This document shows positions 1-8,263 of a stretch of DNA of 64,000 nucleotides, one piece after another. Made by a program: the position numbers and the translations under genes. This stretch comes from JANQJA01 sp040880285 (lineage in GTDB: Bacteria > Pseudomonadota > Gammaproteobacteria > Pseudomonadales > Azotimanducaceae): the NCBI GenBank assembly GCA_040880285.1, contig JBBDIT010000076.1, forward strand, positions 3,622 through 67,621, in the 5' to 3' direction. Positions within the stretch are counted from its first letter, which is position 1. Each line of letters begins with the position of its first letter. Below the pieces are notes generated by a model, which ran no database searches, had not been told where the DNA came from, and was given only the letters and a program-made list of their open reading frames with translations.

Positions 1-1
1 T

Positions 2-313
2 GTGAAGGAATGTGTATGCGAATCCTGTCGCAGGGCACATGGAGCTTCGGTTGTGGGCTGGGCAGGTGGCCCGTCTTCGCAATTCAAGCTCGAGAAAGGG
101 GAGTCTTCTCTCAAGTGGTATCGCTCAAGCGCTGAATCGGAACGAGGTTTTTGTATTGAGTGTGGAACCAGAGTGCTATTCCGGTCTACCAAGTGGGAAG
201 ACGAGATTCACGTGGCGCTTGCGTGCTTGGAGCATCATGATTTAGTTTCAACAGGCATGAGCTTTGAACAAGATTTGCCGTCCTGGACAATCATGACAGC
301 TAGAAAGCCGTAG
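2..313 (+). CDS. GFA/CENP-V family zinc protein, 5' partial
   Basis: The reading frame is open to the left edge of the window, so the true start lies outside; the GTG at base 2 is only the first start-like codon. The visible 103 residues begin inside the second metal-binding motif, CVCESCRRAHGAS, and continue to FCIECGT about 45 residues later. This Cys spacing followed by a small beta-rich tail is the signature of the GFA (glutathione-dependent formaldehyde-activating) / CENP-V fold, small zinc proteins often annotated as aldehyde-activating enzymes. The first CxC motif of the family must be upstream. The true substrate is unknown for most members. Family call is good, function is not known. 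Confidence 0.75.
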   Translation: MKECVCESCRRAHGASVVGWAGGPSSQFKLEKGESSLKWYRSSAESERGFCIECGTRVLFRSTKWEDEIHVALACLEHHDLVSTGMSFEQDLPSWTIMTARKP

Positions 314-437
314 CTTATGGACACGCGCATAATATGAAATTGAAGCTGCCCGGGCACAACCTGTCACTCCGTTTGCTTTCGAGGCAGGATCGGCGCTGGA
401 GTGTCAAAGTGCGCTCCGGTTGCGCACAGTAGTGTTG

Positions 438-1013
438 ATGGGTATGCGATGGGCGAATACGAATTTGCGCTATGGCGTCGTCTCGGTACTTTTGCACTGG
501 TTGATGTTCTTGCTGATTGTCGGCGTCTACGCTTGTATTGAACTGCGTGAGCTCTATCCTCGGGGCAGCGATCCACGGGAGGCGTTAAAGCAGTGGCACT
601 TTACGCTGGGGCTAACGGTGTTCGTCCTGGCGTGGTTTCGAATTGGCCTCTATCTCGGCCAGAAACGACCAGTAATCGTGCCACCCCCACCCGATTGGCA
701 ACAATCGCTCGCGCGCATCGTACAGGTCTTGCTATTAGTCGTGATGGTGGGGATGCCCATTGGTGGTTGGCTGGCGCTGAGTACAGGTGGTGAGGAAATT
801 CCATTTTATGGTATGCATATGCCACCCCTGATGGGGAAGGATGAGGCATTGGCAGACCTGGTTGAAGATGTGCACGAAACAATCGGTAAATTGCTTTATT
901 TCCTGATCGGGCTGCATGCTGCTGCAGCGTTGTTTCACCATTACTTTCAAGGCGACAACACACTGCGCCGTATGTTGCCGGGCCAGAGCCACGCTGATGA
1001 CGCCAGCAGTTGA
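438..1013 (+). CDS. Cytochrome b561 family membrane protein
   Basis: A 191-residue protein with about four hydrophobic helices, matching the bacterial two-haem cytochrome b561 (CybB-like) family. It would sit in the inner membrane and pass electrons between quinol and another carrier. Candidate haem-ligand histidines are visible in SVLLHWLMF near the N-terminus, in KQWHFTLGL in helix 2, and in the VHETIGK and GLHAAAALFHHY stretches near the C-terminus. ATG at 438 or 444 is preferred over the upstream in-frame TTG at 420. The end overlaps the ATG of the YbaK gene by 17 bases, so the two are probably co-transcribed. The physiological partner cannot be told from the context. Confidence 0.85.
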   Translation: MGMRWANTNLRYGVVSVLLHWLMFLLIVGVYACIELRELYPRGSDPREALKQWHFTLGLTVFVLAWFRIGLYLGQKRPVIVPPPPDWQQSLARIVQVLLLVVMVGMPIGGWLALSTGGEEIPFYGMHMPPLMGKDEALADLVEDVHETIGKLLYFLIGLHAAAALFHHYFQGDNTLRRMLPGQSHADDASS

Positions 1014-1464
1014 AGTGATTCGGGCCGCAGAGGTACCCCATACCATTCATGCCTATGAGCACAGCAGTGATGCCGCTTCATACGGAATGGAAGCGGTTGA
1101 AAAACTGGGTGTGCCTGAGTCGCGGGTGTTCAAGACTTTGGTTGCGAAACTCGACGGCAAGGATCTGGTTGTGGCTGTCCTGCCAGTTTCTGCGACGCTT
1201 CGTATGAAGTCTCTAGCCAGGGTTGCCGGCGGCAAAAGGGCTGAAATGGCACAGCCCGATGAAGTTGAAAGGGTTACGGGTTATGTGTTGGGTGGGGTCA
1301 GTCCACTCGGCCAGAGAAAGTTGTTACCAACATTCCTGGATGAGCGCGCAACTCACTACGAGACGATCTATGTCAGCGCAGGCAAGCGCGGGCTTGAGAT
1401 CGAACTCGCGGCCAGTACGCTCCAAGGACTGACCGGAGCAAGTATCGCTGCGATCACAGCTTGA
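997..1464 (+). CDS. ybaK: YbaK/EbsC-type aminoacyl-tRNA deacylase
   Basis: A 155-residue protein of the YbaK/ProX fold. YbaK hydrolyses Cys-tRNA(Pro) made by mistake by ProRS, so it is a trans-editing factor in the cytosol. The N-terminal MTPAVEVIRAAEVPHTIHAYEH, the central VFKTLVAKLDGK with its conserved Lys, and the C-terminal GGVSPLGQRK and SAGKRGLEIEL segments all match the family. The ATG at 997 starts inside the cytochrome b561 gene in another frame; earlier in-frame start codons (for example at 916) would add about 27 residues of overlapping sequence with no family resemblance. Its usual partner enzyme ProS is encoded at 49537-51258 on the other strand. Confidence 0.88.
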   Translation: MTPAVEVIRAAEVPHTIHAYEHSSDAASYGMEAVEKLGVPESRVFKTLVAKLDGKDLVVAVLPVSATLRMKSLARVAGGKRAEMAQPDEVERVTGYVLGGVSPLGQRKLLPTFLDERATHYETIYVSAGKRGLEIELAASTLQGLTGASIAAITA

Positions 1465-1555
1465 TGCATGGGAGGATTCGATAAGCAGCGCCACTAAGTT
1501 TGGTGCACAAGCTTACAATAATGCATTCTCTAATCATTGATTAAAGGATCATGGT

Positions 1556-1657
1556 AGCCTTGAGATACGAGAGACCAGACGTCGGTTGAGCCGGCAATGA
1601 AATTCCCAGGTCGTGCCGAGGCAGGTGATGCCGGTCAGTTCGGTTCAAACCAGGGCA
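1556..1657 (+). promoter_or_regulatory. Structured nhaA leader, candidate nhaA-I (Li+-I) riboswitch
   Basis: The roughly 100 bases directly before nhaA contain several short complementary segments: CGG-TTGAG-CCG near 1583-1593, GACC near 1575 with GGTC near 1610, and GGCA-GGTGA-TGCC near 1621-1633, followed by GGTTCAAACCAGGGCA leading into the ATG at 1658. The nhaA-I motif is a known class of RNA upstream of nhaA genes in proteobacteria, reported to respond to lithium ions. I place this leader there from position, compactness and overall look, not from an alignment. It supports a translation start at 1658, because the earlier in-frame codons lie inside the structured RNA. Confidence 0.5.
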
Positions 1658-2890
1658 ATGAGCGTTGAAAAACTTATGAGCGATAATTCCTATGAGCCGG
1701 AAAGTACTTTTATTTCCGACTTCCTGAAGCACGAACAGGCCGCAGGCATCATGCTGATCGGCGCATCGATCATCGCGATCCTGCTGGCGAACTCGGCGTT
1801 CGACCAATATTACCAGCTGTTGATTGACACTCGTGTCATGGTAGCAGTGGGTGCGTTTGAGATCGCAAAGCCATTGCTGCTATGGGTGAATGACGGTTTG
1901 ATGGCGGTATTTTTCCTGTTGGTTGGCCTCGAGCTCAAGCGCGAGGTGGTTGATGGCGAGTTGTCGGAGGTTCGCAAAGTCATTCTACCGGCATTGGGTG
2001 GGATCGGCGGAATGGCAGTACCGGCAGCAATCTATGTATATCTCAATTTCGATGACCCGGTCGCGATTCAGGGCTGGGCGATTCCGGCCGCGACGGATAT
2101 CGCGTTTGCACTGGGCATTCTGACGCTGCTCGGCTCCAGGGTGCCAGCCAGCCTCAAGATTTTTTTGACTTCCCTGGCCATCTTCGACGACATAGGTGCG
2201 ATTGTCATTATTGCGTTGTTCTATACCAGTCACATATCCCTTGCAGCGCTCATTGTGGCAGCGATTTGTCTGTCGTTACTGTTCTATCTGAACCGGCGTG
2301 GTGTTCTCGAGACCAGCCCCTATATTGTGATCGGCGCCGTCATGTGGGCCGCGCTGCTGAAGTCGGGCGTGCACGCGACGCTGGCAGGCATTCTACTCGC
2401 GATGTTCATCCCTATCAGGTCGGCCAGGGCACCTGGTGTGTCGCCACTCAAGGATCTGGAACACAATCTTCATGCGGTGGTCGCGTTCTTCATCCTGCCG
2501 GTCTTTGCGTTCTGTAATGCCGGGATTAACTTTACCGGTATCGGTATTGAGGCCATTACGCATCCGGTGCCTTTCGGTATTGCGCTTGGACTTTTCTTTG
2601 GCAAGCAGCTGGGAGTGTTTGGCCTTTGTTGGCTTGGCGTCAAGGCAGGTTTGGCAAAGTTGCCAGAGGATATTTCGTGGCTTTCACTTTATGGGGTTGC
2701 GGTCTTATGCGGCGTCGGGTTCACGATGAGCCTGTTTATTTCATCGCTGGCGTTCCAGGAAACCGGTGTCAACACGATGGTGGATGAGCGCCTGGGTATT
2801 ATCATCGGTTCAGTATTGTCTGGTGTGGTCGGCTTTTTGATTATCAAATTCAGCCTGCGCAAACAGAAGGAACCGGCACATGATTCTTGA
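1658..2890 (+). CDS. nhaA: Na+/H+ antiporter NhaA
   Basis: A 410-residue inner-membrane antiporter that exports Na+ (or Li+) in exchange for protons and so controls internal pH and sodium. The protein has about 12 hydrophobic segments. The ion-binding aspartate pair is present in SLAIFDDIGAI at about residues 177-178, and the conserved ATDIAFALG motif is near residue 146. The hairpin LVGLELKREVVDGELS near residue 90 is also characteristic. Length is close to the usual 390-430. I chose ATG 1658 because an upstream start at 1613 would lie in the structured leader; ATG 1676 is another option. Its last 11 bases overlap the next gene. Confidence 0.95.
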   Translation: MSVEKLMSDNSYEPESTFISDFLKHEQAAGIMLIGASIIAILLANSAFDQYYQLLIDTRVMVAVGAFEIAKPLLLWVNDGLMAVFFLLVGLELKREVVDGELSEVRKVILPALGGIGGMAVPAAIYVYLNFDDPVAIQGWAIPAATDIAFALGILTLLGSRVPASLKIFLTSLAIFDDIGAIVIIALFYTSHISLAALIVAAICLSLLFYLNRRGVLETSPYIVIGAVMWAALLKSGVHATLAGILLAMFIPIRSARAPGVSPLKDLEHNLHAVVAFFILPVFAFCNAGINFTGIGIEAITHPVPFGIALGLFFGKQLGVFGLCWLGVKAGLAKLPEDISWLSLYGVAVLCGVGFTMSLFISSLAFQETGVNTMVDERLGIIIGSVLSGVVGFLIIKFSLRKQKEPAHDS

Positions 2891-3179
2891 AGTGGCCATC
2901 CTCGATGTCCGACCGACGCATGAGAACGCCTTTGAAACTGCCTTTGACGAAGCCCAGCACATTATTGCAAGCATGAAGGGCTATGTCTCACATGAACTTA
3001 GGCGCTGCATGGAAAATAGCAGCCGCTACTTGTTGTTGGTGAAGTGGGAGACGCTTGAAGATCACACGGCTGGATTTCGCGGCTCGCCTGAATATGAAGC
3101 CTGGCGTGCCCTGTTGCACCATTTTTATGATCCATTCCCGACCGTGGAGCATTATGAGGCGGTCTGTCCACCCAATTGA
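2880..3179 (+). CDS. ABM-fold monooxygenase-like protein
   Basis: A 99-residue protein of the antibiotic biosynthesis monooxygenase (ABM, dimeric alpha/beta-barrel) superfamily. The opening EVAILDVRPTHENAFETAF, the SMKGYVSHELRR segment and LLLVKWETLEDHTAGFRGSPEYEAW follow the family pattern of an initial beta strand, amphipathic helix, then the strand carrying W and the H..GFR..P..E.W motif. Members of this fold act in quinone oxidation, haem degradation or just as small stress proteins, so the substrate is unknown. It overlaps the nhaA stop by 11 bases and is probably translated from the same mRNA. A second ABM protein is encoded at 46920-47288. Confidence 0.82.
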   Translation: MILEVAILDVRPTHENAFETAFDEAQHIIASMKGYVSHELRRCMENSSRYLLLVKWETLEDHTAGFRGSPEYEAWRALLHHFYDPFPTVEHYEAVCPPN

Positions 3180-3228
3180 ATTGCGGTAGTTGACTACTGC
3201 GAGATTTGCAAGAAAAGGAAACAGCAAA

Positions 3229-4029
3229 ATGAGAGGTGTTTTGCCACTGGTTCTAATAGGGTTGGTTGTCGGCTGTCAGAATGATGGTCTCACCGGCGTT
3301 CCTGAGTTGCGGCCCGGCGTTCCGGCCGGATATCTCTCGCAAGCTGACATGCCGGACAGCCTGGCCATTTTACCGACAGCGCCGGCAGTGGGAAGCGCGA
3401 CGGATTTGGCGGACCAGCTAATCAACAAGGAAATGTTTGCGAGCGAAGCCTCGAGGCCGGGTTCGAATCGCTGGCGGGTTGCCGCCGTTGATGTTGACCT
3501 CAGTTTTCCAGGCGCCGAAGAGAGATTTCAGTGTGCACTCGGTACATTGATCAGTGAAGAGGAAACCCCGATCTTGTATTTGTTGCTTCGGCGGTCAATG
3601 ATCGATGCGGGGCTCGCGACCTACGCTGCCAAGAATCAGTATGCACGTACACGCCCATTTATGGTAACCGGGACTGCATCGTGCACGCCTGATACGGAGG
3701 CACGATTACGACAAGACGGTTCCTATCCGTCAGGCCATGCTTCACTTGGCTGGGCCTGGGCACTCATTTTGAGCGAAATTGATCCACTCAATGCCGACGC
3801 CATCTTGTTGCGTGGCTATGAGTTTGGCCAGAGTCGAGCCGTGTGTAATGTCCATTGGCAAAGTGATGTGAATGCCGGCCGTCTGATTGGTGCCGCAGCT
3901 GTAGCACTACTGCATAGAAACGAACAGTTTCAATCTGATCTTGCGACAGCCAGGCAAGAGCTCGAGACCGTTCGGGAAAAAGGGCTACCACCGGTTGCTG
4001 ACTGCGAACTCGAGGCAGCGGTGTTTTAG
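3229..4029 (+). CDS. Class A acid phosphatase (PAP2 superfamily), lipoprotein
   Basis: A 266-residue secreted phosphatase of the PhoN/PhoC type. All three parts of the PAP2 signature are visible: K135-x6-RP (KNQYARTRP), PSGH at residues 167-170, and SR-x5-H-x3-D (SRAVCNVHWQSD, residues 202-213), giving the His nucleophile and the phosphate pocket. The N-terminus is a short hydrophobic signal ending in LVVGC, a lipobox with Cys16, so the enzyme is probably anchored in the periplasm by lipid. The ATG at 3229 has an AAGGAA ribosome site about 10 bases upstream and begins directly with the signal; an upstream start at 3190 would bury it. It probably releases phosphate from organic esters. Confidence 0.9.
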   Translation: MRGVLPLVLIGLVVGCQNDGLTGVPELRPGVPAGYLSQADMPDSLAILPTAPAVGSATDLADQLINKEMFASEASRPGSNRWRVAAVDVDLSFPGAEERFQCALGTLISEEETPILYLLLRRSMIDAGLATYAAKNQYARTRPFMVTGTASCTPDTEARLRQDGSYPSGHASLGWAWALILSEIDPLNADAILLRGYEFGQSRAVCNVHWQSDVNAGRLIGAAAVALLHRNEQFQSDLATARQELETVREKGLPPVADCELEAAVF

Positions 4030-4059
4030 TCTGTGACAGCCTGGGCTGCAGTCCTTGAT

Positions 4060-4698
4060 TTATGGTCTGGCGTAACAAACGCCGGTACCACCGAGGCCAC
4101 AATAGCCATCAGGCACCTTGGCGAGATATTGCTGGTGGTAATGCTCGGCATAGTAAAACTCGGGTGCTGACCGGATTTCGGTTGTGATTTCACCATAGCT
4201 GGATTCAGCCAGGCCGCGTTGAAAAACCGCTTCACTTTGCCGGGCAAGGGCGAGCTGCGCGTCCGTGCTCGTATAGATGCATGACCGATACTGGGTGCCG
4301 ATATCGTTGCCCTGGCGCATGCCCTGAGTAGGGTCGTGGCTTTCCCAGAATAAGGCCACCAGCTCTTCGAAACTGACGATAGCCGGATCATAGACTACCA
4401 GTACCACCTCCGAGTGGCCGGTCTGGCCCGAGCAGACTTCTTCATAAGTCGGGTTAGGCGTCGCGCCACCGGCGTAACCGGCAGCGGTCACGTAAACGCC
4501 TTCTCGCTCCCAAAACCGCCTTTCGGCACCCCAGAAGCATCCCATGCCAAATAAGACCTGCTGCATTTGGTCAGGAAACGGTGGTTTCATCGCATTGCCG
4601 TTTACAAAATGTTGCTCTGGAACCGGCATGGTTTCACGACGGCCCGGTAGCGCGGTCTCCGCTGTGGGGATTTCAAGCTTTTTGGTGAATAGTCCCAT
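4060..4698 (-). CDS. msrA: Peptide methionine-S-sulfoxide reductase MsrA
   Basis: A 212-residue cytosolic repair enzyme that reduces the S epimer of methionine sulfoxide in proteins. The catalytic motif GMGCFWGAER has Cys54 as nucleophile. The later GYAGGATPNPTYEEVCSGQTGHSEVV and QYRSCIY blocks are diagnostic. The C-terminal GYCGLGGTGVCYARP carries candidate resolving cysteines, typical of the longer E. coli-type MsrA. The first 40 residues form the usual extended N-terminus of that type. ATG 4698 is preceded by GGAG at a good distance; upstream in-frame codons would add a hydrophobic stretch not seen in the family. It is transcribed divergently from the PatB-like gene. Confidence 0.95.
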   Translation of the reverse strand: MGLFTKKLEIPTAETALPGRRETMPVPEQHFVNGNAMKPPFPDQMQQVLFGMGCFWGAERRFWEREGVYVTAAGYAGGATPNPTYEEVCSGQTGHSEVVLVVYDPAIVSFEELVALFWESHDPTQGMRQGNDIGTQYRSCIYTSTDAQLALARQSEAVFQRGLAESSYGEITTEIRSAPEFYYAEHYHQQYLAKVPDGYCGLGGTGVCYARP

Positions 4699-4809
4699 GG
4701 TGAACTCCTGTGGGCGGTGAAACGATAGTATAAAGCTACAGTATAAAACTATCGCTAAGGCTGTTGTTATACTCAATGGCTAACGGGTTGGATGATCAGG
4801 GGAGTATGG

Positions 4810-5946
4810 ATGACATTCGATTTTGACACGATAATTGATCGCCGGTTCACGGACAGCACCAAACATAACCGTTATAAAGATACGAATATCTTGCCCATGT
4901 GGGTCGCAGACATGGACTTCCGGTCCCCACCTGCGATTATTGAGGCGCTGGCTGATCGGGTCCAGCATGGCATCTACGGCTATACCCAAACCCCGGCGGA
5001 ATTGGTTGAAGTTATCAGGGCGCGTCTTCTGCGGCTCTATGATTGGCAGATTCTGGCAGAGGATTTGGTATTTATGCCGGGCGTTGTACCAGGCCTTAAT
5101 ATCGCCTGCAGGGCCTTTACTGCCCCGAATGAGGCTGTGCTCACCACGACACCGATCTATCCACCTTTTGTGGCCGCACCAGAATATTGTGGTCGCGAAC
5201 TGAAAAAAGTCGAGGCCATCCACGATGAGGGTAGATGGCACTTTCCGGTAGACGGCCTTGCCGCCGCCGCAAAGGGTAATGCGCGACTACTCTTACTCTG
5301 TAATCCATACAATCCCGTGGGTCGCGCGCTCGGACGCGAGGAGCTGGCGGAGGTGGTTGATCTCTGTCTTCGTGAGGATCTCATCATCTGTTCAGATGAA
5401 ATCCATTGTGATCTTATGTTCGATGGTCGCAAACACGTTCCCACTGCAACTTTGGGTGGCGATGCGGCAGATATCACGGTGACTTTGCTTGCGCCCAGCA
5501 AGTCTTTTAATCTGGCGGGATTCGGTGGCTCGTTTGCGGTAATCCAGAATCCCGGTTTGCGGGAGAGGTTCAAGCACGAGATGCGGGGTATCGTTCCCAA
5601 CCTCACGATCATGGCCTACGTCAGCATGCTGGCGGCTTACCGGGACAGCAATGACTGGCTGCAAGCGCTCATCGACTACTTGCAAGGAAACCGGGACTAC
5701 TTGTATCAAGCACTCGATCATGTGCCCGGCATTAGCATGAACCATGTCGAGGCAACCTATCTTGCCTGGTTGGACGTGTCCGGGCTTGAATTGGACGATC
5801 CGCCAGCATTTTTTGAAGCAGCAGGGGTCGGTATGTCGGAAGGTTACCGCTATGGCGATCGCCGCTTTATGCGCCTTAACTTTGGTTGTTCAAGAAGCGT
5901 GGTTGCGGCTGCCGTCGACCGGATTGAGGCTGCCGTTTCCAGGTGA
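4810..5946 (+). CDS. PatB/MalY-type PLP-dependent C-S lyase
   Basis: A 378-residue fold type I PLP enzyme of the MalY/PatB group, which are cystathionine beta-lyases or cysteine-S-conjugate lyases that release thiol, pyruvate and ammonia. The opening FDxxxxRRFTDSTKHNRY and LPMWVADMDFRSPPAI are the group's hallmark. The PLP lysine is K231 in LLAPSKSFNLAGFGGS, with the pyridoxal-binding SDEIHCDL at residues 195-202 and CNPYNPVGR near 164. ATG 4810 is preceded by AGGGGAG; the earlier ATG at 4792 would place this site inside the gene. It could make homocysteine from cystathionine, which would fit with the MetR regulator 10 kb away, but the substrate is inferred. Confidence 0.88.
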   Translation: MTFDFDTIIDRRFTDSTKHNRYKDTNILPMWVADMDFRSPPAIIEALADRVQHGIYGYTQTPAELVEVIRARLLRLYDWQILAEDLVFMPGVVPGLNIACRAFTAPNEAVLTTTPIYPPFVAAPEYCGRELKKVEAIHDEGRWHFPVDGLAAAAKGNARLLLLCNPYNPVGRALGREELAEVVDLCLREDLIICSDEIHCDLMFDGRKHVPTATLGGDAADITVTLLAPSKSFNLAGFGGSFAVIQNPGLRERFKHEMRGIVPNLTIMAYVSMLAAYRDSNDWLQALIDYLQGNRDYLYQALDHVPGISMNHVEATYLAWLDVSGLELDDPPAFFEAAGVGMSEGYRYGDRRFMRLNFGCSRSVVAAAVDRIEAAVSR

Positions 5947-6022
5947 ACCTGGCTATGTTTATCTTTTGTGTCAAGCGCTGGTAGACTTGGATCAGTTTTG
6001 AATTTTACTTCAGGAGAGCCGG

Positions 6023-6796
6023 ATGGCGGAGTTTTGCAGTGTTGAGAGAGAAGGTCCATTGACGATTGTTACGATTCAGCGTCCGGAGGTGATGAATTCC
6101 TTACATCCACCGGCCAACGCAGAACTCGCAGAAGTGTTCGACGATTTTGCTGCGGACGAGGATCAATGGGTAGCGATTATTACGGGTTCTGGCGACCGTG
6201 CCTTTAGTGCCGGTAACGACCTTAAGTACCAGGCTTCTGGCGGAAAGATGAGCACACCTGCCTCCGGCTTTGCCGGTTTGACGTCGCGGTTTGATAATGT
6301 CAAGCCGGTTATTGCGGCAGTAAACGGCGTTGCCATGGGTGGTGGCTTTGAAATCGCTCTCGCCTGCGACCTGATCATTGCCTCAGAAAATGCTGTCTTT
6401 GCATTGCCTGAACCCCGGGTTGGGCTGGCGGCCCTGGCTGGCGGTATTCATCGCTTGCCACGCGAAATTGGCATGAAACAGGCCATGGGTATGCTCCTCA
6501 CGGGTCGGCGAGTCAGTGCAGCTGAAGGTAAGGAGCTGGGCTTTGTCAATGACGTTGTGCCGCAGGGTGAAGCGCTCGCCAGTGCAAAAGCCTGGGCCGC
6601 GCAGATGCTCGAATGCGCACCTCTGTCGATTCGTGCCAGCAAGGAAGCCGCAATGAAAGGAATGGGCGCTGCCAGTCTGGAAGAGGCAATAAAGGGTCGG
6701 TACGATCAAATTCAGGCCATGTATGGTTCCGCCGACTTTGTCGAAGGACCGCTGGCGTTTGCAGAAAAGCGGGCGCCAAATTGGAAAGGCAAATAA
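6023..6796 (+). CDS. Enoyl-CoA hydratase/isomerase (crotonase) family protein
   Basis: A 257-residue crotonase-fold enzyme. The oxyanion-hole segments are visible as AFSAGNDLKYQA near residue 59 and NGVAMGGGFEIALACDLIIAS near residue 99. ALPEPRVGLAALAGGIHRLPR near residue 127 holds a Glu at the position expected for a catalytic acid. The C-terminal helices end in EKRAPNWKGK, as in CaiD-like and general enoyl-CoA hydratases. The substrate could be an enoyl-CoA of fatty-acid or amino-acid breakdown; the context gives no pathway. An AGGAGAG ribosome site lies before ATG 6023. A second paralogue is at 29517-30290 on the other strand. Confidence 0.88.
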   Translation: MAEFCSVEREGPLTIVTIQRPEVMNSLHPPANAELAEVFDDFAADEDQWVAIITGSGDRAFSAGNDLKYQASGGKMSTPASGFAGLTSRFDNVKPVIAAVNGVAMGGGFEIALACDLIIASENAVFALPEPRVGLAALAGGIHRLPREIGMKQAMGMLLTGRRVSAAEGKELGFVNDVVPQGEALASAKAWAAQMLECAPLSIRASKEAAMKGMGAASLEEAIKGRYDQIQAMYGSADFVEGPLAFAEKRAPNWKGK

Positions 6797-6801
6797 GCCG
6801 G

Positions 6802-6829
6802 TTCACTGGTTTGACCACAAGCCAGTGAA
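6802..6829 (+). terminator. Stem-loop between crotonase and nhaD
   Basis: TTCACTGG at 6802-6809 pairs perfectly with CCAGTGAA at 6822-6829, leaving a 12-base loop. A short T-rich tract (TCTTTTCCC) follows a few bases later. This could be a weak factor-independent terminator or a processing hairpin that separates the crotonase from nhaD. The loop is longer than usual and the T run is interrupted, so the call is modest. Confidence 0.45.
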
Positions 6830-6863
6830 GCAGTCTTTTCCCTCGATAAAAGTAAGGAGCCTG

Positions 6864-8249
6864 ATGAAGGCGCTGATTGTCCTGTTCAGCATACTGGTTT
6901 CAAATGTCGTTTTTGCGAGCGCTGGGGAGGCTGTTGAGCCGCTGGGCGCTACCGCAACGATGTTGGGAGGGCTGGCGCTTGCGATTTTTGTCATCGCATA
7001 TGGCTTTGTGATGGCGGAAGAATTCATTCATCTTCGCAAGTCGAAGCCTGTGATTCTGGCCGCCGGATTTATCTGGGTACTCGTCGCGATCCTGGCGAGT
7101 CGCTACGAAGGTGGAATCCACGGTCTTGAGATAAACTTACAACACAATCTCATTGAGTATGCGTCGCTATTTTTATTCTTGCTTGTGGCGATGACTTACA
7201 TCAATGCGATGACGGAGCGCAATGTCTTTGAGGCGCTACGGGCCTGGTTAGTCAGTCGGTCGTTTGGTTATCGCAAGCTGTTCTGGATCACTGGCTTGAT
7301 CGCGTTCTTTTTGTCTCCCATCGCCGATAACCTCACCACTGCCCTATTAATGGGCGCGGTGGTGCTGTCCGTGGGAGCCAGCAGTCCACGCTTCGTTGCC
7401 GTGGGTTGTATCAATATTGTCGTTGCGGCAAATGCCGGTGGTGCCTTCAGTCCGTTTGGTGATATCACGACGTTGATGGTATGGCAGAGTGGGCATGCCA
7501 CTTTCTTCGAGTTTTTCGCATTGTTCCTGCCCGCTGTTGTAAATTTCCTGGTGCCGGCGACGATCATGAGTTTTGCGGTCCCGAATGAACATCCCGAGAC
7601 TGAGACAGAAGTTGTACCGCTCAAGCGCGGCGCCTTTATTATCTGTGCCCTGTTTCTGTGTACTATTGCGACTGCTGTATCATTTGAGCAGTTTCTGCAC
7701 CTGCCGCCATTTCTTGGCATGATGACCGGATTGTCTTACCTGTTCTTTTACTCCTATTACCTCAAGATGACAGCGCCCAACGATCATGAGGACTTCAGCC
7801 ACTTCAATATTTTTAACAAGGTTGCGCAAGCGGAATGGGATACGCTGTTCTTCTTCTTTGGTGTGATTTTCTGTGTCGGTGGTCTTGGTTATATCGGTTA
7901 TCTGGAGATTTTGTCTGTTGAACTCTACGGTGGATGGGGCGCTACAGCCGCAAATGTAACACTGGGTATAGTGTCTGCGATTATCGACAACATACCCGTC
8001 ATGTTTGCGATCCTGACGATGGACCCTGATATGAACCATTACCAGTGGCTTCTTATCACACTTACAACCGGTGTCGGGGGCAGTCTGTTATCAATTGGCT
8101 CTGCCGCTGGAGTCGCGCTAATGGGGCAGGCGCGCGGAATCTATACGTTCTTTGGTCACTTGAAGTGGACCTGGGCTATCGCCCTTGGCTACGCCGCCAG
8201 TATTTATGTTCACTATCTGGTAAATAGCGGCGGCGCAATGGGATCCTAG
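6864..8249 (+). CDS. nhaD: Na+/H+ antiporter NhaD
   Basis: A 461-residue antiporter of the NhaD family in the ion-transporter superfamily, common in marine and halophilic gammaproteobacteria. It begins with a cleavable-looking hydrophobic leader (ALIVLFSILVSNVVFASA) followed by about 12 membrane helices. Conserved-looking pieces include SPIADNLTTALLMGAVV, NAGGAFSPFGDITTLMVWQ and SAIIDNIPVMFAILTM, each with polar residues in mid-membrane that would carry Na+ and H+. ATG 6864 has AAGGAG eight bases upstream; earlier in-frame codons run back into the crotonase gene. With NhaA nearby it gives the cell two sodium exporters that usually differ in pH optimum. Confidence 0.93.
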   Translation: MKALIVLFSILVSNVVFASAGEAVEPLGATATMLGGLALAIFVIAYGFVMAEEFIHLRKSKPVILAAGFIWVLVAILASRYEGGIHGLEINLQHNLIEYASLFLFLLVAMTYINAMTERNVFEALRAWLVSRSFGYRKLFWITGLIAFFLSPIADNLTTALLMGAVVLSVGASSPRFVAVGCINIVVAANAGGAFSPFGDITTLMVWQSGHATFFEFFALFLPAVVNFLVPATIMSFAVPNEHPETETEVVPLKRGAFIICALFLCTIATAVSFEQFLHLPPFLGMMTGLSYLFFYSYYLKMTAPNDHEDFSHFNIFNKVAQAEWDTLFFFFGVIFCVGGLGYIGYLEILSVELYGGWGATAANVTLGIVSAIIDNIPVMFAILTMDPDMNHYQWLLITLTTGVGGSLLSIGSAAGVALMGQARGIYTFFGHLKWTWAIALGYAASIYVHYLVNSGGAMGS

Positions 8250-8263
8250 CAACCGCGTCCGGG

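Noticed and set aside
1613..1657. An earlier in-frame start for NhaA
   Set aside because: The extra residues are encoded by the structured leader and do not resemble the NhaA N-terminus.
3455..3475. GGGTTCGAATC, which looks like a tRNA T-loop
   Set aside because: It lies inside the acid phosphatase gene, and no acceptor stem, D-arm or anticodon arm fits around it.
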